Source: JAFNAG01 sp963739235 (GTDB lineage: Bacteria; Acidobacteriota; UBA6911). From it: DNA of 64,000 nt. The stretch spans positions 62,001 through 126,000 of the forward strand of contig CAVTZY010000024.1 in NCBI GenBank assembly GCA_963739235.1. Direction: 5' to 3'. The notes under the pieces are model-generated. The model was not told the origin of the DNA. It saw only the letters and a list, made by a program, of their open reading frames with translations, and ran no database searches. Both the position numbers and the translations under genes were made by a program. Position 1 is the first letter of the stretch; each line of letters opens with the position of its first letter. Positions 52,506 to 60,546 of the stretch are shown here, one piece after another.

Positions 52506-52946
52506 TCATCCCCAAAGCAGACGCAGGATCTGAGCCAGAAAATATACTGCTATCGTAACCGTCGCCAGCGATGCGGTGGTCACAAGAACCCCTTGCCGCT
52601 CCAGGTTATTGGCGATCAATCCGGGAACGATCCAGCCGATGACGCGAAACTCGAGCGAGGCAGGGAGGAGAGCGGGGAAGAACCGCAGCCACAGCAATGT
52701 CCACATCCCGGCAATCAGGAGCATGAAGACAAATCGCCGGGTCCCAAACAGGATCAGGTGATTCGAGGCGAGCTTGAAGCAGAGCAGGGTCAGGAGTGAC
52801 ACGATCAGCGTGCCGGCAATTCGTTCCGGAGAGTGGATGAAGAGCACCAGGTAGCTGGGAACAATCACGCCGCCCGGGTAAATCCCCGTGATGCCGATGA
52901 AGAGCAACGAGACCAGCAATCCCAGAAATGATATTTCGTATTCCAT
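52506..52946 (-). CDS. pgsC: Poly-gamma-glutamate biosynthesis protein PgsC/CapC
   Basis: A 146-residue protein with four to five membrane helices. FLGLLVSLLFIGITGIYPGGVIVPSYLVLF is the typical CapC opening, and WIVPGLIANNLERQGVLVTTASLATVT closes the domain. CapC is the membrane partner of the CapB/PgsB amide ligase. The ATG at 52946 begins the conserved sequence; the longer frame to 53006 runs into repeat DNA. A 428-base stretch of repeats separates it from pgsB. Confidence 0.9.
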   Translation of the reverse strand: MEYEISFLGLLVSLLFIGITGIYPGGVIVPSYLVLFIHSPERIAGTLIVSLLTLLCFKLASNHLILFGTRRFVFMLLIAGMWTLLWLRFFPALLPASLEFRVIGWIVPGLIANNLERQGVLVTTASLATVTIAVYFLAQILRLLWG

Positions 52947-52959
52947 GAGTCTTACCCGC

Positions 52960-53240
52960 AAAATCTCAACGCAGTCTCCCATGTATCGGGGCGCACCCTG
53001 GTGCATGAAAATGTTGTGCTCTCATCGCGCTTTCCCTGTGCCGCCCTTTCAGGGCTCTTCCCATCTCGATCCCCTGTTCCCAGGGCTCACGCCCTGGGCT
53101 TTGCTGCGCCACCCCTGCGGGGTTTTTGCAGGGGATTAGCTGCTTAGGCCTGAAAGGGCGGGACAGCACAGCCCAGGGCTCACGCCCTGGGTCGAGGTCC
53201 GGAAGTCTTAAGCCCTGAAAGGGCGGCACAGAAATAGCCA
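52960..53240 (-). repeat. Composite palindromic element (copy 8, inverted) inside the pgs locus
   Basis: Read on the minus strand this is the same element: module CATGCAC..GGGTGCGCCCC..CATGGGAGACTGCG (53010-52965) preceded by GCCGCCCTTTCAGGGC (53040-53055) and further CCCTGAAAGGGCGGCAC (53213-53229) hairpin arms. It sits between pgsB and pgsC of one operon-like run, so it is an insertion or local duplication there. Confidence 0.65.
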
Positions 53241-53281
53241 AGTTGATCGGCACCGTAATTGGTCCAATTTTCGGAACAGAG

Positions 53282-53353
53282 GCCATTGAGGCCGCAGAGG
53301 GCGAGTGAATACCACCAAATCCGGCTCTGCGCCCTCCGCGGCCTTTGCGTTGA
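53282..53353. repeat. CTCTGCGG-family inverted repeat (copy 3)
   Basis: Arms GAGGCCGCAGAGGGCG (53289-53304) and CTCTGCGCCCTCCGCGGCC (53325-53343) pair strongly. It lies directly after the inferred pgsB stop at 53375. Confidence 0.6.
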
Positions 53354-53374
53354 GATTTTGGGGATCCCGTCATC

Positions 53375-54552
53375 TCACGCATATGGCACGCCGACCCTGC
53401 TCCAGTATTCCGCAAGGAGCTTTCCCGGCCCCTTGATATTGCCGAAGCCGAAAACGATCGCGGGATCCGTTGCCTCGGAACAAATGATGTTGGTTATCTG
53501 TTCCGGTGAACCGGTTTTAAGCGCCTGCGCCTCGGGCAGCCGGCGCCGAATGCACGCGTGTGTGATCTCCGACCAGATACAACCTCCTGAAATGGCCCAG
53601 CGCCCCTGCTCTCATGACGGAGATCCATTGCAGTGTTCTCGGCAGCCGGTCGGCGCGGAGATTGAAAACGCCGACAATATGCCCGGACGCCGCCGGGAAT
53701 CATGCCCGCGACTTTGGCGAGAACCTGCAGCGTCGATTCGGGATCATTCGCGGCGAACGCGTTGACCAGATAACAACGTGCGATCCGAACCGGCCGGATG
53801 GTAGCGCCATAGCCTCAATTGGCCGATGTCGTGCTTCGCTTTGCGAATCCCTGCGATGATATTTTGCTGATCCAGAGCCCAGATGGCCTGCGATCGCGCA
53901 TACCAGGTCGAGATTTTCCGAGAACTCGATTCGACTCAAATCGGGGGTATCCTGCAGCAGCTTCGCTGATGAGCCGGACTCCACGGGCATCAACGCCGCA
54001 TCGCAGCGCATCGCCTCCGCGCGGAATGAGGCGCAATCCTCCCGGGCAGGCAGGAAGACCTTAGATCGGCGGCAGATGTCGAGGCTGAGCACGGAAGCGA
54101 CTTGGGCCTCGGTTTCGCCCATGACCTCGGTGTGATCGCGGCGCACATTCGTGATCGCGACGAGATTCGGCCTGAGGAGGAGATGGGATTCGACGTAAGT
54201 GATTTTCGGGGCGAAGGCTCATTACCTCCGAAACAAGACAGTCGGCCTTCAACCGCGCCGCCCTATGAATCAACTGCTTCTGCTCCAGTATGGACGGTGG
54301 GACACTCCGATCCAGTTCAATCTGTTCGCCGTCGGGAAGAAGGATCACGGCCTGCGAGCCGGTGGTCTTGGCGATCACCGTGCGCCCACTCTGTTTAAGA
54401 ACAGAGGCAAGCAGGCGCACCACGCTGGACTTTCCGCGTGTGCCGGTAACGGCGATGCGCAGAGGAATGCGCCTTTGAGCGCGATGAAGAACGATGCGTT
54501 CCCAGAGGAGGAAAAGAAAAAAAGAAATCAGGCACAGCAGGAAGGTAGGCAT
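53375..54552 (-). pseudogene. pgsB: Poly-gamma-glutamate ligase PgsB/CapB, disrupted by five frameshifts
   Basis: The N-terminal part reads MPTFLLCLISFFLFLLWERIVLHR then AVTGTRGKSSVVRLLASVL (Mur-ligase P-loop) and SEVMSLRPENH. The rest is intact only in changing frames: ESHLLLRPNLVAITNVRRDH and TEVMGETEAQVASVLSLD; LDQQNIIAGIRKAKHDIGQLRLW; LVNAFAANDPESTLQVLAK; VGVFNLRADRLPRTLQWISV and MRAGALGHFRRLYLVGDHTR; finally TGSPEQITNIICSEATDPAI and GPGKLLAEYWSRVGVPYA with TGA at 53375-53377. Shifts lie near 54220, 53878, 53783, 53680 and 53555, each cured by removing one base. The protein would join glutamates by gamma-amide bonds using ATP. The strict conservation between shifts argues for sequence error or very recent loss. 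Confidence 0.85.
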
Positions 54553-54561
54553 CGAGGGCGA

Positions 54562-54630
54562 ACGACGATTGACGAAGGACGATGGACGAATAAGGGGCAT
54601 TCATTCGTCCATCGTCCGTCGTCATTCGTC
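54562..54630. repeat. Long inverted repeat between the C69 dipeptidase gene and pgsB
   Basis: GGACGATGGACGAAT (54577-54591) and its exact complement ATTCGTCCATCGTCC (54603-54617) flank an 11-base loop, and both arms continue with GACGA/TCGTC units. Could attenuate or stabilise the transcript between the two genes. Confidence 0.6.
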
Positions 54631-54637
54631 AATTAAA

Positions 54638-56275
54638 TTAGAAGCCGCGTGCAAACATGCCCCAGAAGGTGTCGCTCAGCTCATTCCACTTGTCGATCGC
54701 CGCACGGGCGAAGTCGTTCGTGTAACGAGTGATGAAATCCTGAACCTTCTTGTGACCCTGCTCGGAGGGGTCGGCTTTGAGCATGTCCTGGGCCAATTTT
54801 TCGATGGCCGGGAGTTCATCGAACGCCCTGGTTTCGAACTCAGCTACCGCGCCTTCCACGACCCTCCGGGTCGTTCCCCACTTGATGGTGGCGAGGCGGT
54901 TCGCCTTCCGGAAAGCCCAGCTTGCCGCATCCGTGCGATATTTCTTCTGGGAGTCGACCTCGAAACTCTTGGGCAGCGAAAACACTCCGGAGAAGATCGG
55001 GATTCTCGGGCTCTGGGCCGGATTGTCGAAGGAGAACCAGGCAACGGCGCCGATCTCATCCGGCAGCCAACCGCGCACCTGAATAATCTGCGAATAGGCG
55101 CATCCGGCGATGGCAATAGTGCGCGGAGCCTGAATCGTCCCGGGTTTGAGCGTATTGATCAGAGTGATCAGATCCCCGCCCATCCAGGCGCTGGCGACCG
55201 GGCTTTTTACCATATCCGGCGTGTCCGTGCCGGCGGGGGCGCCGGCACCGCGGCCCGCGCGCCTCGGGACCATGAGGTTCTTGGTGGCGTCCATATCGGT
55301 GCCTTCGTAAGTCTCCCGATAGTACTTCATGACATCCCGGACCGAGAGCTGCTTGGCCGGTTTCACGCTGAAGGGGAGTTCCTCGGCGTCGCGCTTCAGG
55401 TTGAGGGAAGGCGCCAAAGTGCTGAAGATGTAGAACTCGCGATCGGAAAAGGGCTTTCTGCCGCTGTAGGCCTTCCAGAACTTGAAGGTCTCTCCCTGCT
55501 TCCACCACCCCATTTTTTCGGCCAGAGAATACACATTGTCTGAGGCCATGAAATGATCGGGATCCTTGAGGTTGATTTCGCCGATCCTGGGGATATTGGC
55601 GGAAACGCCGACCTGGTCGTCAGGAATACGCGCCGCGGCCCATACCGATCCGGGCTCGCCGGGCCCGCCGCCCATGATCTCGAGCTGCCAGACTTCCTTT
55701 TTGTCGGCGATGGTGATGCATTCCCCGCTGTCCCCGTAGCCGTATTGCTTCACCAGTTCCCCGATCAGCTTGAGAGCGTCCCTGGCGGTCATGCAGCGTT
55801 CCAGCGCGATGCGCTCCAGCTCTTCGATCAGGAAAAGGCCGTCGTCATTTTCCAGCTCCCGCCTGCCATTGATGGTGGTTTCGCCGATCGCCAGCTGTTT
55901 TTCGTTCAGGCATGGATAGGCGACATTCATGAAGGCATAAGTCTCCTCGACTTCCGGGATCTCACCTTTGAGGAGCTTGCCTCTCAGGTCATCGATGGTT
56001 TCAGTGTGCAGGGTGCCCCAATAGATTTTATTGGTCGCACCCTTGGGATGCGTCTTGTGGGGCACGATATTCAACCAGTTCCGATAATTGCCGTCGCAGG
56101 TGTGGCAGGTAATGACGGATCCGTCCGTGGATGCGAGCCGGCCAACCTGGATGCTGGTACAGGAATCGGGCCATTCGGCTTCCTGGGCCCAGCCGATGGA
56201 GAAAATGCCCGCAGAGACAACGATAATTGCCAAAAATGCCAGGGTCCGGAGATCCTTGGCTTTCAGACTTTTCAT
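54638..56275 (-). CDS. Exported C69-family dipeptidase
   Basis: A 545-residue protein with a signal peptide (LAFLAIIVVSAGIFSIGWAQ) followed by PDSCTSIQVGRLASTDGSVITCHT; Cys39 is the N-terminal nucleophile of the C69 (PepD) family after processing. Other family blocks are AIGETTINGRRELEN, LIEELERIALERCMTARDALKLIGEL, and GDSGECITIADKKEVW. It hydrolyses dipeptides, here outside the cytoplasm. It is the first gene of the run that continues into pgsB and pgsC, 85 bases ahead of pgsB, so release of amino acids from the locus product or its precursors is conceivable. The ATG at 56275 has GGAG with 7-base spacing. Confidence 0.87.
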   Translation of the reverse strand: MKSLKAKDLRTLAFLAIIVVSAGIFSIGWAQEAEWPDSCTSIQVGRLASTDGSVITCHTCDGNYRNWLNIVPHKTHPKGATNKIYWGTLHTETIDDLRGKLLKGEIPEVEETYAFMNVAYPCLNEKQLAIGETTINGRRELENDDGLFLIEELERIALERCMTARDALKLIGELVKQYGYGDSGECITIADKKEVWQLEIMGGGPGEPGSVWAAARIPDDQVGVSANIPRIGEINLKDPDHFMASDNVYSLAEKMGWWKQGETFKFWKAYSGRKPFSDREFYIFSTLAPSLNLKRDAEELPFSVKPAKQLSVRDVMKYYRETYEGTDMDATKNLMVPRRAGRGAGAPAGTDTPDMVKSPVASAWMGGDLITLINTLKPGTIQAPRTIAIAGCAYSQIIQVRGWLPDEIGAVAWFSFDNPAQSPRIPIFSGVFSLPKSFEVDSQKKYRTDAASWAFRKANRLATIKWGTTRRVVEGAVAEFETRAFDELPAIEKLAQDMLKADPSEQGHKKVQDFITRYTNDFARAAIDKWNELSDTFWGMFARGF

Positions 56276-56611
56276 GGAATTGCTCCGTTTCGATTGCCGG
56301 ATCGCTCCCTTCACGGTCCAGGCGTGAGGTATGGTGATATGTAGGTCTGATTGTGCACTCTTGCCAATCGAGCACAGGACCGACGATAGCAACCTAAATT
56401 AATTGCCGGCGGTATTCAAGAAAAAATACGAATGGCCTGGACTGCGAAAAATTGGTGCCCTCGACAAGCACGCGATAAACCTGCCCAAGGCGATTCGCTG
56501 GAATCCACTCCCGGTTGGGGGATCTCACAGTCCGACGTTTTCGGGAAGGCGGGCATGCGCGCCCTCCAGGCAGCATGGAGCGGGGCACAGGTCAAGAGGC
56601 CAAAAAAGCGG

Positions 56612-57507
56612 CTATTGAGCGTTGGCCTGCCTGATGTGGCTGCCGGGAGGAATGTCGCGGGTTATCCAGACATTGCCCCCGATTATGGATCCCTTTCCGA
56701 TGGTGATACGGCCCAGAATGGTTGCCCCCGCGTAAATGATGACATCATCCTCGATGATCGGATGGCGCGGCACTCCCTTGACGAGCCGGCCTTGTTCGTC
56801 CTGCGCAAAGCTTTGGCGCCCAGCGTGACGCCCTGATAGATCCGGACGCGATCGCCAATGACGCAGGTCTCGCCAATTACCACGCCGGTGCCATGATCGA
56901 TGAAGAATCTCCTGCCGATGCGCGCCCCAGGGTGGATGTCGATCCCCGTAGCGCTGTGGGCAACCTCCGTGATCATTCTTGGCAGCAGCGGTACTCCATG
57001 TTCGGAAAGCGCATGCGCAATTCGAAACAGCGTAAGCGCATAAACCCCGGGGTAGGCGAGGATCGCCTCGTCCGGGGTCTTGCAGGCTGGATCCCCTTCA
57101 TAGGCGGCCATGACATCTTCCAGAAGGATCTGCTGAATCTCAGGCAGCTGTCGCAGCACTTGCCCGGCAATTTCCGCCGAGCGCAGCCTGCAACCCGACA
57201 TCTGGTCGGCATCTGTGCAGTCGAAACACAGCGCGCGCCGGATATGCTCCTCCAGGTCCTGACCCGCAAGGTCGAGTGTCGCTCCGATATGAAAATGCAG
57301 GTTGTCGCCACTAGTCTCCGAGCTGCCGAAATACCCGGGAAACAAGACAGCGCGCAACCCTTGAAGAATCTCAGCCACGGTGGTGCGGGAGGGCAGCGGC
57401 AGAACACAGGGCGGCCGCTTGCCGAGTGCGGAAAACTTGCCGGAATACGAGCTCAGCTCGTCCACGATGGTTGTCATTTCCTGGCGCACGGCTCCGACTT
57501 CAGGCAT
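56612..57507 (-). pseudogene. cysE: Serine O-acetyltransferase (EpsC-type CysE), frameshifted near its C-terminus
   Basis: Starts at ATG 57507, overlapping the cysK stop by 8 bases, with GGAGG upstream. The first 240 residues are intact: DADQMSGCRLRSAEIAGQVLRQLPEIQ, AYPGVYALTLFRIAHALSEHGVPLLPRMI, and hexapeptide repeats GIDIHPGARIGRRFFIDHGTGVVIGETCVIGDRVRIYQGVTLGAKA. After that the frame runs into nonsense and stops at 56683. One missing base near 56810 restores DEQGRLVKGVPRHPIIED and DVIIYAGATILGRITIGKGS and GGNVWITRDIPPGSHIRQ, ending at 56612. It acetylates L-serine, the first step of cysteine synthesis, and pairs with the cysK gene upstream. Confidence 0.87.
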
Positions 57508-58450
57508 GAGGTCCCTCCCGGTCCAGATCTTCGAATAACCAGGTGCTGAGATATCGCTCAGCATTCGACGGAATGATCACCACGATTTGCTTTCCTTTGT
57601 TCTCCTGCCTCTTGCCGACCTGCAGTGCGGCCACCAACGCTGCCCCCGACGAAATTCCGATCGCCAGCCCTTCCTCCCGAGCTGCACGCCGGGCCATTTC
57701 GCCTGCTTCCTGATGACCCACCTGAATGACTTCGTCGATCAGCTCTGTGCGCAAAACCTTGGGGACGAAGCCGGCACCGAGCCCCTGGATTTTGTGCGGC
57801 CCCGGTTTGCCGCCGGAAAGCACCGGGGAGTCTCTTGGCTCCACCGCAATGGCCTTAAAAGCGGGTTTGCGTACCTTGATCACCTCCGCCACCCCGGTAA
57901 TAGTTCCGCCGGTGCCGACACCAGAAACCAAAATATCCACTTTCCCGTCCGTATCAGTCCAGATCTCTTCGGCGGTCGTCCGGCGATGGATCGCCGGGTT
58001 GGCGGGATTATTGAATTGCTGGAGCATCAGATAATTCGGGTGCTCCGCCACCATCTCCTCCGCCCTGCGGATCGATCCGTTGATGCCTTCTCCTCCTGGT
58101 GTCAGTATCAGTTTGGCGCCAAACGCTTTAAGCAATTTGCGGCGCTCCATGCTCATGGTCTCGGGCATGGTGAGAATCAGAGGGTAGTGCTTGGCGGCGC
58201 AGACCATGGCCAAAGCGATGCCGGTGTTGCCACTCGTTGGCTCCACCAGGATCGTCCCCTTTTTGATCAGTTCTTGCTTTTCAGCAGCCTCCACCATGCT
58301 CAATCCGATGCGGTCTTTGACGCTGCCTCCTGGATTCCAGAACTCGAGCTTTGCGAGTATTTCCGCGCCGCATCCTTGAGAAAGGACGTGCAGGCGCACA
58401 AGTGGAGTTCCGCCAATAAGATCGACGATACTGTCGGCAATTCTGGCCAT
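57500..58450 (-). CDS. cysK: Cysteine synthase A (O-acetylserine sulfhydrylase)
   Basis: A 316-residue fold-type II PLP enzyme: ADSIVDLIGGTPLVRL, FWNPGGSVKDRIGL with cofactor Lys45, VEPTSGNTGIALAMV (substrate loop), and SGVGTGGTITGVAEVI (phosphate-binding loop). It makes L-cysteine from O-acetylserine and sulfide. The ATG at 58450 has GGAG with 7-base spacing; upstream in-frame starts lack homology. It overlaps cysE by 8 bases, making a cysK-cysE operon. Confidence 0.95.
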   Translation of the reverse strand: MARIADSIVDLIGGTPLVRLHVLSQGCGAEILAKLEFWNPGGSVKDRIGLSMVEAAEKQELIKKGTILVEPTSGNTGIALAMVCAAKHYPLILTMPETMSMERRKLLKAFGAKLILTPGGEGINGSIRRAEEMVAEHPNYLMLQQFNNPANPAIHRRTTAEEIWTDTDGKVDILVSGVGTGGTITGVAEVIKVRKPAFKAIAVEPRDSPVLSGGKPGPHKIQGLGAGFVPKVLRTELIDEVIQVGHQEAGEMARRAAREEGLAIGISSGAALVAALQVGKRQENKGKQIVVIIPSNAERYLSTWLFEDLDREGPHA

Positions 58451-58497
58451 CAGGTTCTCCTTCCATGGTCCAGTTCCCGGGCCATCCAACAAAAATA

Positions 58498-58526
58498 ATG
58501 TTAACGTAAGCGTAAGAAATGGGCAA
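58498..58526 (-). promoter_or_regulatory. Probable cysK promoter
   Basis: On the minus strand TTGCCC (58526-58521) and TAACAT (58503-58498) are 17 bases apart, about 50 bases before the cysK start. Each hexamer matches four of six consensus positions. The gap 58454-58609 has no gene. Confidence 0.4.
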
Positions 58527-58609
58527 GGGTGCAGGCTGGCGAATTCTCACTCACAGATGACGGATAAGGTGGGAAATCCACTGGCACGTCATTCGTCATA
58601 CCTGACTCA

Positions 58610-59338
58610 TCATTTTACTTTGAGGGAGGTTACCCACGGCTCCAGGTTCCGGCCGTAGGCCAGCGTGACGATATAGCGCGGCTCCGCTCTCGGCTCCGGA
58701 TTCAGCGGTGCCAGCAGTTTGGTGAAGGGAAGCGGGACATTGATATCGGAAGGGAGAATTGCGGAAACATATCCCATGCACTGATCGGGTAGGACGGATC
58801 CGGTTTTTGGATCTTTGATGTCCTGGATCCTGGCCTGTACGACTGCAGCCACGATGAGATACTTGCTCTGATCGGGATAACGGCTGCGCAGCTCTGCAAT
58901 GTTTTTGGAGACGTCCACTGGGAACAGGCGCGACGGAGAGGATCGTAGCGGAGGACCAGGCCGAGTCGGCTGTTTTTCGTTCACGGGCCGCTGGGACCAC
59001 TCCTCCCATGATTTTCCTGCATATTCCAAAGCAGCATAGGTCAAGCGAGGCAGCAGGAGGATATCCTTGCTCGTTCTTCCCTTGGGAATACGAAAATCGA
59101 AACCGATGGCTTCCATTTTCGCGCGCTCAAAATAGGCACCTTCCTCCTGCCGATGCCAGTTCAGACTCAGGCCCACGCCTGAGTTGTCCTGGCCCATGCT
59201 TTCCAGCGCCAGTTCGCGTTCTGTGAGCTCGATGGTCTGCATCGGCTCGCCTGCGCGATTCTGCGCCGCGAGGATCAGGGCGATGGCGTTCGTGCCCAGC
59301 ACGATCGCAGTCGCAAGGATCAAGCCGGGTCTCTTCAT
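58610..59338 (-). CDS. DUF4824-like membrane-anchored protein
   Basis: A 242-residue protein with one N-terminal membrane helix (LILATAIVLGTNAIALILAA), then ELTERELALESMGQDNSGVGLSLNW and a globular outer part ending in RYIVTLAYGRNLEPWVTSL. This pattern is that of DUF4824 proteins, encoded next to DUF2157 membrane proteins. Function unknown. The ATG at 59338 overlaps the DUF2157 gene stop as ATGA; the frame is open to 59452 but only as a shadow. Confidence 0.75.
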   Translation of the reverse strand: MKRPGLILATAIVLGTNAIALILAAQNRAGEPMQTIELTERELALESMGQDNSGVGLSLNWHRQEEGAYFERAKMEAIGFDFRIPKGRTSKDILLLPRLTYAALEYAGKSWEEWSQRPVNEKQPTRPGPPLRSSPSRLFPVDVSKNIAELRSRYPDQSKYLIVAAVVQARIQDIKDPKTGSVLPDQCMGYVSAILPSDINVPLPFTKLLAPLNPEPRAEPRYIVTLAYGRNLEPWVTSLKVK

Positions 59339-60408
59339 ACCGCCTCCCGCTCTGCGCTTGATGCCCGGAACCTTCGGAAAACGGCCAAAAGGATGAGCGC
59401 AATGATTCCGATGATGAGAAAGAAGAGGTATTTGGGCATCCAGTCCCACCACCAGACAAACAAACGGTTAAAAAGAAAGACAGCAAAAAAACCGGAGCCG
59501 AGGTTGATCCAATCAGTCCAACGGTACCGGAAACCGGTCCAGATGGCGCTGGCGGCAACTGCGAATCCCGACATCTGATAGATGCCTTCGATGGTTTTTT
59601 TGGCAAACGGCAAGTACGAGAGTTGCCCCCAATTACTCAAAAACAGCAACACCAGGAACATGAACACCAGCCCCAACAGGCGATAAACCATCGGGAACCC
59701 GGGATACTTGCCGTGGCGCAGGATCAGCGGAGTCGCCAGCAACGCCAATGCCCCGGGGAGGAAAGTTTCAGGCCGTCCGAAGACGGCATCCAAGGAGCTG
59801 CCGCACAGGACCACAAAATCGGTCGCCAGATAAATCGCCAGGAGCACCAAACCAGCGGCAAGCTGAAGCCGCAGACTATAGCTGTAGCCGAGCACCAGGG
59901 CGAACAGACCCCATGCCAGAAAGGCGTTTGGAGACGGCGCCATGTTGTAAATGAACCCAACCATATTCAGGTTCAGGATAAACGAAGCGAACGCCACGAT
60001 CCCAAGCAGCGAGGTGTAGTAGAGCGTCTGTTCTGTGCGGGAGACGAAATCCATTGCGAGCAACAATAGGATGGGTATCGAGATCAGAATTCCTACCTGA
60101 AACGACATGCTCAGCAGACCCCAGTAACGGTAGAAGAACAGGACCACCGCCGCGCACAACGCCAGTCCGCCGAGCGCGGAGGCGATGCGCATCGCGAGCG
60201 AGATCTGTTTCTGGGAATCGCTGACATCGACGTCGAAACGCGCCGACAATTCGGCCAGCGTCTTGTGGAGGTGGGCGTCGAGCCGGGCGCGTTGCTCCTC
60301 GGTGAGGATGAGGATTCCATCACGCGCTAGCTGCTCCTGCTCGCGCCGAAAGGCGTGGATGCGGTCGACCCGCTCCTGGGCCTCTTTCTTTCCTGAAGCT
60401 TCTGACAT
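59335..60408 (-). CDS. DUF2157-type polytopic membrane protein
   Basis: A 357-residue protein. The N-terminal 75 residues are cytoplasmic and coiled-coil-like (EAQERVDRIHAFRREQEQLARDG; LTEEQRARLDAHLHKTLAEL), followed by about ten membrane helices (ALGGLALCAAVVLFFYRYWGLL... VFMFLVLLFLSNWGQL) and a basic tail. This fits DUF2157-like proteins, whose role is not known. Translationally coupled to the DUF4824-like gene. Confidence 0.75.
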   Translation of the reverse strand: MSEASGKKEAQERVDRIHAFRREQEQLARDGILILTEEQRARLDAHLHKTLAELSARFDVDVSDSQKQISLAMRIASALGGLALCAAVVLFFYRYWGLLSMSFQVGILISIPILLLLAMDFVSRTEQTLYYTSLLGIVAFASFILNLNMVGFIYNMAPSPNAFLAWGLFALVLGYSYSLRLQLAAGLVLLAIYLATDFVVLCGSSLDAVFGRPETFLPGALALLATPLILRHGKYPGFPMVYRLLGLVFMFLVLLFLSNWGQLSYLPFAKKTIEGIYQMSGFAVAASAIWTGFRYRWTDWINLGSGFFAVFLFNRLFVWWWDWMPKYLFFLIIGIIALILLAVFRRFRASSAEREAV

Positions 60409-60450
60409 TTGAGGGCGATCTTATGCGATCACACTCACAAACACAAAACA

Positions 60451-60522
60451 AAAAGCCTCAACGCAGGGCGCAGAGCACTTTTTAAAATGACTTCTCTCTG
60501 CGGCTTGTGTGTTGAGGCTTTT
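60451..60522. terminator. Terminator-like hairpin of the CTCTGCGG family (copy 4)
   Basis: AAAAGCCTCAAC (60451-60462) pairs with GTTGAGGCTTTT (60511-60522) and inner GCAGAG/CTCTGC arms extend the stem. Flanking A- and T-runs make it look like a bidirectional terminator, here between the BNR propeller gene end and the start of the DUF2157 gene. Confidence 0.6.
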
Positions 60523-60546
60523 TAGGGAATCCGTTTGAGCGCCAGC

